DNA from: Anaerolineales bacterium
Lineage (GTDB): Bacteria; Chloroflexota; Anaerolineae; Promineifilales; Promineifilaceae
Direction of reading: 5' to 3'
DNA: 6,814 bases
Assembly: GCA_020432595.1 (NCBI GenBank)
Contig: JAGQGA010000294.1
Location: forward strand, 1-6,814
Part shown: positions 1 through 6,620 of the stretch, in pieces
Position numbering within the stretch: the first letter of the stretch is position 1
Layout: every line of letters begins with the position of its first letter
The notes under the pieces: generated by a model
Told to the model about the DNA's origin: nothing
The model's database searches: none
What the model saw: only the letters and a program-made list of their open reading frames with translations
Position numbers and translations under genes: made by a program

Positions 1-3000
1 AGCTGGGAGCGTGTTTCTGGCATTACCGGCACATAGGCCACGTGATCAGCCACATTCCGCGCCAGCAGTTCCTGCACTTGGCGGCTGATCAACGACATAC
101 GAGCAGCTTCACTGACCAACGTCGGTTCAGCCAGCGGCACCTGGCGCAAATGGGCAAACTGCGACTGATGCAGCGGGTAAAAGCGCAGCGAGGCGGTCGT
201 CATCTCCAAGCGCCGTTCTTTCTCGTCATAGAGCAGCACATACGGTTTGAGCTGTGGAAAACGGGAATCCAAACGAACCAGAATGGCTTCTAACACCGTT
301 TCAATCTCTAGTGCTGTTCCTACAATTTCGGCAATTTCACCAATGACAGCCAGCCGCTCTTTTTCCCGCAAGGCTTCTTCCAGGTGGGCGGCATCACGTA
401 CCGAAGCGGTGACAACCTGCGCCAGCAGGGCAAACAAATATTTTTCCTGCCGCGTAAACTGATGAGGGGAACGGTAGTTCAGAAACATGGCACCTACCAG
501 GTCATCGTTAAAGCACAGGGGAAAAGCGGCCGTTGAACGTACCCGTTCCCGTTGGGCAAAACTGGTATGCAAACGTGGCTCGTTGATCACCGACTCCGCC
601 CAAATCGGCCCATCTGACTGCATGACTTTCCAGACGGCATTATCTTTGTCATACAGCTTGTCCACCACGGCTGCCTCATTGAGGAGCCCAAAGTTTGGTC
701 CCAGAATCATCTCCTCGCTGCGCGGCAGCCGATACCAAATAGTGAGGCAGGATAGTTCGGGGAAGGTTTCGCGCAGCACCGTCACAATGGAGGCCAGTGT
801 TTCCTGCAATCCCGTTGGCTCAGTAACGGCACTCATAGCCCGCAACACGCTGTGCAGTTGCTCCTGACGCTGCACATTGCTGAGTGCCAGCCCAGCCACA
901 TGTGCCAACCGCTCCCCAGCCGCTTTTTCAGCCTCGCCAAATGCGGCCACAATGTCGGATTCGATATTGAGCACACCAATGACCACATCCCCAGCCTTGA
1001 TCGGTATGTCCAGTTCAGCGCGGGTTTTAGCGGTAGGCGAACCAGCTACGTAATGGTGGCACCACGGCTCCTGGGCTACATCTGGAATCAGCAGCGTCTT
1101 GCCAGTCTGGAAAACGTGGCCGACCAAACCGGGGTTGCCATTGACTATGTGGTTTTCAGTGAGAATGCCGCCGTGGCGCAAAATAAATTGATACCACATG
1201 GGGCGAGGAGGATGCTGGTAATTGCCGCCGGTTTGCCACTGATGCAAAAAGAGGTTGATGCGAGTTTGCGGCTGATGGAGCAAGAGGGCGGTTGCGCCCA
1301 GCAAGGCACGAATGACTTTGGTTTCGGTCAAGTCGGGTACGAGGGCTTCTTGCAAAACGTTGCTGAGGATGGAGAGTTCGTGGGCTTGGACTTCGGTGGC
1401 GGTTTGCGCCTGGCGCAAATCGGCCTGGACGGATTGAGCGGCGCGGGTTGTTTGAATGGCAACGGCCGTTAAACTGGCAAAAAGCTGCACTTCCTTGGTT
1501 TGGGTTGGGCCAAAATGATGCGGCTGCCGGTATAGAAAATACAATGCCCCCAGCAGCCGGCCGCTGCCCAGCTCATGAATCGGTGTCGCCACCAGCCCAC
1601 GCAATTGCAGTTCCGTGAGGTGCGGATGCTCGGCCAAAAGGCAACCGCCATAGGATTGCTCATGAGCTTGAATATCATCCACCAGCAGCAGCCCGGAACG
1701 GAGAATATGTTCGGTTAGCCCATTTTGGCGCGGTGGCTTCATGACAAACGGCCGTTTTTCCCCATCCACACACACCGAATTGTCTAAATCGAAGATAAAC
1801 GGCCGTTCCTCCAACAACAGCGGGTTTATCACCACAAAATCCGCCCCCGAAATCGCTTGCGCCGCCGTTGCAATCTCCAGCAGCGTCTCTTGCAGCGAAA
1901 ATCGCGCCGCCTGCGCCATCACCGAATGTCCCACGCTGAGCAGTGCATCCCGCGTCTGCCGCTCACGCAAATATTGCAGCGTCAACATCGCTTGCGTCAA
2001 CAGCGGCTGCAAATAAGCCAGCGACTTTAGGCGCAGCGGCTTCGCATTATGAATATTGTCTACCACAACTACCCCCACCACCTCCCCACCCCGGCGCAGC
2101 GGCTCCACTGCATAATCCGCCACCCCAAACTCCCTCACAAATGCTGTAGGCAAATGCGTCCAAACCTGGTCACGTCCCACCACCACGCCCGTTTGCGTTG
2201 CCATCACCTCATAAAACGCCCCTAAGTCAGCCGAGCATGGCAAAGAAAAGTGCGCCGCCTTTGCTTGCAGTGGCAGTTCGGGCAGATCGTTTGCCCGCAG
2301 CCGTTGCAAATAATCATCAAACGTAACGCCCTCTGCCACATCTCGCTCCCAATCCGCACGCGCCAGTGCCGCATCCAAGTGTCCAATCCCCCAAACCCCC
2401 TGCAAACGGTTGGCACGCGGCTCAAACATCAGCACCATCACCCGGTTAAACCGCAGACCATAGCTCGCTGTCACCACTGTTAATACAGCGTGCCACAGCC
2501 ATTGCTCATTTTCCTCCGCCAGCGTCATAATCTCCTGGCTCACCTGGTGCAAAATCGCCAACTGCTCGTTGTCCAACCTTTCCCGCTCCCGCACCTGCGC
2601 CGACTGAATGGCTCCAGCAATTAGATCAGACACCTGGTTTAACAGCAGCCAATCATCACGGTCATAGATCCCCTCTTCGTCATGGCTTTGCAGCACCACA
2701 GCCCCAATCGCCTGCTCATCCATACGCAGCACCGACCCCATCCACGATTTGGCCGCCGCCTGTAACGTCAGCCCGTGTTCCTGGCAATAACGTGACGACC
2801 CCGTGGACAGCACCAGCCCCTTGCTTCGCTTGATGATATGGCCGATTAAGCCACAGTGGTCAACAACCCGGTCTTGCAAAACAATGGCATGGTCTTTAAC
2901 CTCTAATCGCGTTTCCAGCAACCCACTTTCCGGGTCAACCAGCGCAACCATAAAATTACCCACATCCATCAGCCGACCCACTTGCTCACGCACAGCCTGC

Positions 3001-3989
3001 AGCAGCTTGGGCAAATCATCCAGTGCCGACCGTTCCACCACTTTTTTGCCAATATGGAACAAGATGTTCATCTCGGCGCGTTTGCGCTGCTCAATTTGGT
3101 ACAGTTCGGCTCGCTCCAGCGCGGCGGCGGCGTGCCGCCCCAGCATAGAAAGCATCTGCACATGGTCTGGGTCCAGTTTGATGATTTTGGTCACGTTGTC
3201 CAAAACCAGCATTCCCATACAGCGGTCATCGCCTGTTCGCAGGGGGACACAGATCCAAGGGCCATTGGGTGGAGGGAATAACGGCCGTTCTACCACCCGC
3301 TCCAAATACCACGGCCCTAGTTCCAGCCCCATAAAGGTTTGCGGCTCACTGGCCGCCACCACCCGCTGGGCATAAACCGATTCGGCCAACGGTAACGCGA
3401 TGGGATGGTCAAACTGGCTAACACCGCCAAACTGCAAACTCAGCAAATGGGTGTTTTCCGGGCACAGCCGCCACACACGCACCCGCTCATAGCCAAGCTG
3501 CAGCCCACCGGCCACCAAATGCTGGGCAACTTCGTCCGCAATCAGGGATTGCTGAATTTCCTGTGAAATCCCGTTCAAAATATGCAGCCAGTCGCGTTCA
3601 TATTTCATGCGCTGATGTTCGACAACGGTTCGCAAGATCCAAATCAGTTCTTCGGTATCAAAGGGCTTGGTTAAAAAGCGGTAGGCACCAGACTGAATGG
3701 CGCGTAAGCCACTCTCCAAATCGTTCAGGCCGGTAAAGATAATGGCATCGGCTCGCGGGTTGAACGCGCAAAGCTGCTCCATGACGGTGATACCATCTGG
3801 CCCTGGCCCCAGCCGCTGGTCAATGAGAAAGATGTGGAAGGGTTCATCGCTGTTTTGCACCTGGTCAACGGCCGTTTCTGCCGTCTCAACATACACAATG
3901 TCACAGGGAAACGGCCGTTCGCGCCACAGCCGATCCCGCAACGTCTGCCCAAACAAAGGGTCATCATCCAAAATCAAAATCCGTACCAT
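1..3989 (-). CDS. Receiver-domain protein with a long array of GAF domains, C-terminus outside the window
   Basis: The frame is open from ATG at 3989 to the left edge (1329 codons, no stop found on reading it through), so the protein is C-terminally truncated by the window. Residues 1-120 are a response-regulator receiver: acidic pocket D9/D10, phosphoacceptor D57 (LID-QRL), T86 (FTG) and K108 (LTKPF) are all present. GAF-like sensory domains follow at roughly 138-290, 307-465, 476-675, 680-850, 873-1040 and 1048-1198. A seventh starts near 1215. Many are joined by short charged helices (for example ALERAELYQ near 290). The fifth is the most canonical (IPDVAQEPW, then ELDIPI and GVLNIES). The start is placed just before the first receiver strand (RILILDDD), with purine-rich GAGGGAAGG upstream. 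It lies 103 nt downstream of the kinase gene on the same strand and is probably co-transcribed with it. Proteins of this type often end in a histidine kinase, GGDEF or phosphatase module; which one cannot be seen. The ligands of the GAF domains are unknown. Confidence 0.9.
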   Translation of the reverse strand, partial: MVRILILDDDPLFGQTLRDRLWRERPFPCDIVYVETAETAVDQVQNSDEPFHIFLIDQRLGPGPDGITVMEQLCAFNPRADAIIFTGLNDLESGLRAIQSGAYRFLTKPFDTEELIWILRTVVEHQRMKYERDWLHILNGISQEIQQSLIADEVAQHLVAGGLQLGYERVRVWRLCPENTHLLSLQFGGVSQFDHPIALPLAESVYAQRVVAASEPQTFMGLELGPWYLERVVERPLFPPPNGPWICVPLRTGDDRCMGMLVLDNVTKIIKLDPDHVQMLSMLGRHAAAALERAELYQIEQRKRAEMNILFHIGKKVVERSALDDLPKLLQAVREQVGRLMDVGNFMVALVDPESGLLETRLEVKDHAIVLQDRVVDHCGLIGHIIKRSKGLVLSTGSSRYCQEHGLTLQAAAKSWMGSVLRMDEQAIGAVVLQSHDEEGIYDRDDWLLLNQVSDLIAGAIQSAQVRERERLDNEQLAILHQVSQEIMTLAEENEQWLWHAVLTVVTASYGLRFNRVMVLMFEPRANRLQGVWGIGHLDAALARADWERDVAEGVTFDDYLQRLRANDLPELPLQAKAAHFSLPCSADLGAFYEVMATQTGVVVGRDQVWTHLPTAFVREFGVADYAVEPLRRGGEVVGVVVVDNIHNAKPLRLKSLAYLQPLLTQAMLTLQYLRERQTRDALLSVGHSVMAQAARFSLQETLLEIATAAQAISGADFVVINPLLLEERPFIFDLDNSVCVDGEKRPFVMKPPRQNGLTEHILRSGLLLVDDIQAHEQSYGGCLLAEHPHLTELQLRGLVATPIHELGSGRLLGALYFLYRQPHHFGPTQTKEVQLFASLTAVAIQTTRAAQSVQADLRQAQTATEVQAHELSILSNVLQEALVPDLTETKVIRALLGATALLLHQPQTRINLFLHQWQTGGNYQHPPRPMWYQFILRHGGILTENHIVNGNPGLVGHVFQTGKTLLIPDVAQEPWCHHYVAGSPTAKTRAELDIPIKAGDVVIGVLNIESDIVAAFGEAEKAAGERLAHVAGLALSNVQRQEQLHSVLRAMSAVTEPTGLQETLASIVTVLRETFPELSCLTIWYRLPRSEEMILGPNFGLLNEAAVVDKLYDKDNAVWKVMQSDGPIWAESVINEPRLHTSFAQRERVRSTAAFPLCFNDDLVGAMFLNYRSPHQFTRQEKYLFALLAQVVTASVRDAAHLEEALREKERLAVIGEIAEIVGTALEIETVLEAILVRLDSRFPQLKPYVLLYDEKERRLEMTTASLRFYPLHQSQFAHLRQVPLAEPTLVSEAARMSLISRQVQELLARNVADHVAYVPVMPETRSQ

Positions 3990-3993
3990 TGTC

Positions 3994-4004
3994 CACCTTC
4001 CCTC
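3994..4004 (-). promoter_or_regulatory. Probable ribosome binding site of the receiver/GAF-array gene
   Basis: The minus strand reads GAGGGAAGGTG a few bases before ATG at 3989. GAGG and AAGG are both partial Shine-Dalgarno matches, weaker than the AGGAG of the upstream kinase gene. The site lies outside the inverted repeat at 4011-4078. Confidence 0.5.
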
Positions 4005-4010
4005 TAAACG

Positions 4011-4078
4011 GGACGCAGATTTACCCGATAGGCCTGATTTATCTTCTCTGATCAGGAAACTCAGGTAAATCAGCGTCC
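4011..4078. repeat. Imperfect inverted repeat (REP/MITE-like) between the two signalling genes
   Basis: The outer arms are GGACGCAGATTTACCCGA (4011-4028) and TCAGGTAAATCAGCGTCC (4061-4078), complementary at 16 of 18 positions. Inside them CCTGAT (4033-4038) pairs with ATCAGG (4051-4056), so the whole element can fold into a long interrupted hairpin. An 8-bp palindrome CTGATCAG sits at 4048-4055 and offers an alternative fold. The element fills most of the 103-nt spacer. The minus strand has no U-run after it, so it is a poor intrinsic terminator. It could be a dispersed intergenic palindrome, a messenger-stability or processing hairpin, or an attenuator. Copies elsewhere in the genome cannot be checked here. 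Confidence 0.75.
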
Positions 4079-4092
4079 TATTTCCTTTCCCC

Positions 4093-6318
4093 TCAAATCG
4101 TCAGCGGCAGTTCCAGGGCAAAGGTCGAACCCCAGAGCAGATAGCTTTCGGCCACATACACCCGCCCGCCCATGGCCGCCGCCAAACTGCGGGTAATATA
4201 CAGCCCCAGCCCACTGCCATCTTCGCGCCCTCGCGTAAACCCCAGCTCAAAAATCCGATCCCACAGCCCCCGGTGAATACCAGGGCCGTCGTCCTCCACA
4301 AAAATAGCAATCACCTGCTGCCCCTGCCGTTCCTTCATTTGCAGCCACACCTGCACCTGCCCTCCCACCCCTGGCCGTACCGAGGCAATCTGCTGAATGG
4401 CATTGAGCAGCAAATTGAGCAGCACCTGCTGCACCTGCGCCACCTGTGCCCGCGTAAACAGCAGTTGTGGCGGTGGTTGCACCTGCAAAACCACGTGCGC
4501 CCGGTCGGCCGTATCGCGCACCATCTCCACCGCCTCTGCCACCAAATCATCCAGCCGCAGCAGTTGTGACTGCCCTTGGATGGTAATATGGCTAAACAGC
4601 CGCGCCGTTTTAACCAAATTTCGCACCCCCTGCGCCAAATTCGTCAGCCGGTCCCCAGCCTGCACCAGTTCTTGCCCCGCTTCCGGCTTGCCCAGTGCTG
4701 CTTGCAGCGCATCGCACTGATATTGCAGTTCCTCTAAGGCAAAACCGATGGGGCTAAGCTGATGGTTGATCTCATGCACTAAGGCTCGCGTCAGGTTGCC
4801 CAACAGCGCCAGCCGCTGCATCTCCACTGTCTGCGTTTGCAGCTTTTGCTGGTTGAGCAGGGCGGCAATTGTTTCGCTGGCAAAGTGCAGAAGGTCGTCG
4901 GTAACGGCCGTTAATCCCCCCGCCTGCCCGCCAAACACAAACAGCCCATACGCCATCGCCCCATCCTCGGTGGCAATGGGCACCCCCAGACAGCAGCCAA
5001 ACGGCAAAAGCAGCCGCAAATAGCGCAGCCTGCTCCCCGCCTGCTCCACATCCACCAGCCGCAGCCATGCCCCATCCTCCGCCACATCGCGCACCGGGCT
5101 GTAAACCAGGTCGGCCACCGCCTCCAACCGCAGGCGCGGTTTGCCCACCTCGGCCAGCACGCTCACCTGCCGCTGCGCCTTATCCAGAGCAAACAGCGCC
5201 ACCTTGCTCACCCCCGGCAGTGCCGCCAAGCGCTGCAGCGGCTGTGCCAGCAGGCGTGTTTGTGGTGACAGCGTGGCCGGAGCGGCAGGCAAGGATGGTT
5301 TGGCTACTTCGGGCACCGAAAGGGGTTTGTCTTCAAGACCAAGCAAGATCAGCAGCAAATCTTCCGGCAGCAGCGGCTTGATGAGCAGCGACACGCCGGC
5401 CGCCCGTAGCTGCGCCAGTTCGGTTGGATACTCACTGGCTCGCGCCCAGTCAGTCATCACCACGCCCCGCGTGTGCGGGTAGCGGTGCAACATTTCCGAC
5501 ATGGCCGTTAAGCCATCCATGCCCGGCAGCCCAATATCGGTGATGATGAGATCCAACGGCCGTTTTTCCAACGCCGCCAACGCACTCTCCGCACAACCAA
5601 AGGCCACCACCCGCTGGTTCACCCGCTCCAGCCACTGCTTTAACACGCCGCGCTGCACCGGGTCATCTTCGATAATGCCAATGGCAAAGGTTTGGGTTTG
5701 CTGCAAAAGCAGTTCAAGGGGAAGGTCACTAAACGGGGAATGAAAATCGGAGGGAGTGCTGCTGGAGGCGGGAGGAGAGGCAGAAACGGCCGTTTGCCAT
5801 CGCTGCGCCACGGCGGCGGCCAGACTCAACTGCAACCTTCGTCGTCGCACCTGGATGGACTCAATGACAACCTGCACCTGGTCGCCCGGCCAAAACAGCT
5901 CCGTCAGGTCGCCCTGTGCCCAGGCGGGCAGCCGCGACCGGTGCAGCAGCCCGGTTACATCCAGCTCTAGCTCCACAAACACCCCATACGGCTGGATGCC
6001 CGTCACCACCCCTTTCACCCGCTGCCCCGGCCGGTAGCGGCTTGCCAGCGTGCGCCAGGGGTCATCGTGCGCCAGTCGCTGGCTCAGTTCATAGGTGCCA
6101 TCGTCGCGCCGCCCCAGCACCACCACGTCCAGGCATTGACCGATTGTGTAATGGGTGTTGAAAAAACGGCCGTTTTCCACCGGCCATCCTAGCTCCCGCT
6201 CCCGAATGATCCCCCGCTGTTGCCCGGCCAGCTTTACCAACAGGCCAAATGGCAAGACACGCTGCACCGTCGCCATGACCGATGCGCCCAGCGCCAAGGC
6301 TAACTTTTGCTCGTTCAT
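4093..6318 (-). CDS. Hybrid sensor histidine kinase with two N-terminal S1 domains, a receiver and a GAF domain
   Basis: 741 residues, predicted cytoplasmic, with no signal peptide or membrane segment seen. Residues 10-88 and 98-168 are tandem S1 (OB-fold) domains. The second is canonical (GVVTGIQPYGVFVEL, GLLHRS, then PGDQVQV and LQLSL), and the first ends in the ELSQRLAHDDPW pattern typical of ribosomal protein S1 repeats. A Ser/Pro-rich linker (about 175-200) leads to a receiver at 210-330: acid residues D218/D219, phosphoacceptor D261 in ITDIGLPGMDG, T289 and K314. A divergent GAF domain occupies about 352-492. The kinase core has H515 in the phosphoacceptor helix (LVHEINHQLSPI), N-box N635/N639, the DDGPG box at 676-680, F690/F694 and the glycine-rich GSGLGL at 701-706, so it should be catalytically active. 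The start at 6318 is preferred to an in-frame TTG at 6348 because AGGAG lies 8 nt upstream of the ATG. The gene precedes the receiver/GAF-array gene, its likely partner. What the S1 domains bind is unknown; RNA is the family-based guess. Confidence 0.93.
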   Translation of the reverse strand: MNEQKLALALGASVMATVQRVLPFGLLVKLAGQQRGIIRERELGWPVENGRFFNTHYTIGQCLDVVVLGRRDDGTYELSQRLAHDDPWRTLASRYRPGQRVKGVVTGIQPYGVFVELELDVTGLLHRSRLPAWAQGDLTELFWPGDQVQVVIESIQVRRRRLQLSLAAAVAQRWQTAVSASPPASSSTPSDFHSPFSDLPLELLLQQTQTFAIGIIEDDPVQRGVLKQWLERVNQRVVAFGCAESALAALEKRPLDLIITDIGLPGMDGLTAMSEMLHRYPHTRGVVMTDWARASEYPTELAQLRAAGVSLLIKPLLPEDLLLILLGLEDKPLSVPEVAKPSLPAAPATLSPQTRLLAQPLQRLAALPGVSKVALFALDKAQRQVSVLAEVGKPRLRLEAVADLVYSPVRDVAEDGAWLRLVDVEQAGSRLRYLRLLLPFGCCLGVPIATEDGAMAYGLFVFGGQAGGLTAVTDDLLHFASETIAALLNQQKLQTQTVEMQRLALLGNLTRALVHEINHQLSPIGFALEELQYQCDALQAALGKPEAGQELVQAGDRLTNLAQGVRNLVKTARLFSHITIQGQSQLLRLDDLVAEAVEMVRDTADRAHVVLQVQPPPQLLFTRAQVAQVQQVLLNLLLNAIQQIASVRPGVGGQVQVWLQMKERQGQQVIAIFVEDDGPGIHRGLWDRIFELGFTRGREDGSGLGLYITRSLAAAMGGRVYVAESYLLWGSTFALELPLTI

Positions 6319-6326
6319 AACCGGAT

Positions 6327-6331
6327 CTCCT
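6327..6331 (-). promoter_or_regulatory. Shine-Dalgarno that sets the kinase start at 6318
   Basis: The minus strand reads AGGAG here, followed by an 8-nt spacer (ATCCGGTT) and ATG. This supports the start at 6318 over the in-frame TTG at 6348, which would add ten residues (MSLKRLGDPV) without S1-domain character. Confidence 0.8.
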
Positions 6332-6430
6332 AACCTCTTTAAGGACAAGCAAAGCGTTTTTTATTCAGTTGGGGATACTTCTCTCTTCTCACAAAAAACC
6401 AGCAAGTCAATTTCTGGCTATCAAACCCCA

Positions 6431-6436
6431 ATCATA
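6431..6436 (-). promoter_or_regulatory. Candidate -10 box for the kinase operon
   Basis: The minus strand reads TATGAT, one mismatch from the sigma-70 consensus, about 110 nt before the kinase start. No good -35 hexamer lies 16-18 nt upstream, so this is only a candidate. If real, the inverted repeats at 6456-6485 would lie at about -30 to -60 relative to the transcription start, a usual place for a regulator site. Confidence 0.2.
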
Positions 6437-6455
6437 ACCACAATTTATGAGAGAA

Positions 6456-6485
6456 ACGTTACAACAACGTGCCAATTTGTTGGCA
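6456..6485. promoter_or_regulatory. Two abutting inverted repeats, possible operator
   Basis: ACGTT-ACAAC-AACGT (6456-6470) is a perfect 5-bp inverted repeat with a 5-bp spacer. TGCCAA-TTTG-TTGGCA (6470-6485) is a perfect 6-bp inverted repeat with a 4-bp spacer. They share base 6470. They lie upstream of the kinase gene in AT-rich sequence, consistent with a dimeric regulator binding site. The regulator is unknown, and short inverted repeats also occur by chance. Confidence 0.35.
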
Positions 6486-6555
6486 AAACAGTTACAGAAC
6501 CCGGCAGAGATGATGCCTAAAGCCCTCAATGTCTAACAGACTGGCAGACCATTTC

Positions 6556-6579
6556 ACGCAAAGCCGCTAAAACGCAAAG
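6556..6579. repeat. Short direct repeat ACGCAAAG in intergenic sequence
   Basis: ACGCAAAG occurs at 6556-6563 and 6572-6579, 16 bp apart start to start, separated by CCGCTAAA. The pattern resembles short CGCAAAG-type intergenic repeats I associate with several environmental bacterial genomes. With only two units here it may be a decayed remnant or chance. Confidence 0.35.
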
Positions 6580-6599
6580 AAAAATGCCCCATCTTGGCA
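6580..6599 (-). terminator. Weak terminator-like hairpin after the upstream partial gene
   Basis: On the minus strand TGCC (6596-6599) and GGCA (6585-6588) can form a 4-bp stem around a 7-nt loop, followed directly by five U residues (6580-6584). It begins about 22 nt after the stop codon at 6621. The stem is short, so termination would be inefficient at best. Confidence 0.25.
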
Positions 6600-6620
6600 A
6601 CTGTGCGTCTTGGCCTGATC

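Larger units (their letters stand above)
6319..6620. other. Intergenic region upstream of the kinase gene
   Basis: I see no convincing gene in these 302 bp. It is more AT-rich than the flanking coding sequence, especially 6349-6490, as expected of a promoter region. It holds the kinase Shine-Dalgarno, a weak -10-like TATGAT on the minus strand (6431-6436), two abutting inverted repeats (6456-6485), a direct repeat of ACGCAAAG (6556-6563 and 6572-6579) and a weak terminator-like hairpin (6580-6599). Confidence 0.7.

Noticed and set aside
1059..1061. Cysteine 977 followed by His-His in the fifth GAF domain as a bilin attachment site
   Set aside because: It sits in the loop after IPDVAQEP, not in the helix position of the canonical phytochrome or cyanobacteriochrome cysteine, and there is no flanking chromophore-pocket motif.
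852..1472. Plus-strand open frame of 206 codons
   Set aside because: It lies opposite the receiver/GAF-array gene, whose minus-strand frame carries clear GAF motifs here; the plus-strand product shows no recognisable domain.
4011..4078. Intrinsic terminator between the two signalling genes
   Set aside because: No U-run follows the hairpin on the minus strand, and the next gene starts shortly after, so a dispersed palindrome or processing hairpin fits better.
5397..5402. CGGCCG at 5397 as another copy of the palindrome
   Set aside because: Its flanks are C and C rather than AA and TT, so it matches only the GC core, which is expected by chance at this composition.
6319..6348. TTG start at 6348, extending the kinase by ten residues
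   Set aside because: The ATG at 6318 has AGGAG 8 nt upstream, which falls inside the would-be extension, and the extra residues add nothing to the S1 domain.
6405..6410. TTGACT on the minus strand as a -35 box for the kinase gene
   Set aside because: The sequence at a 17-nt spacing is AAGAGA, which is not a plausible -10 box; no better hexamer was found at nearby spacing.
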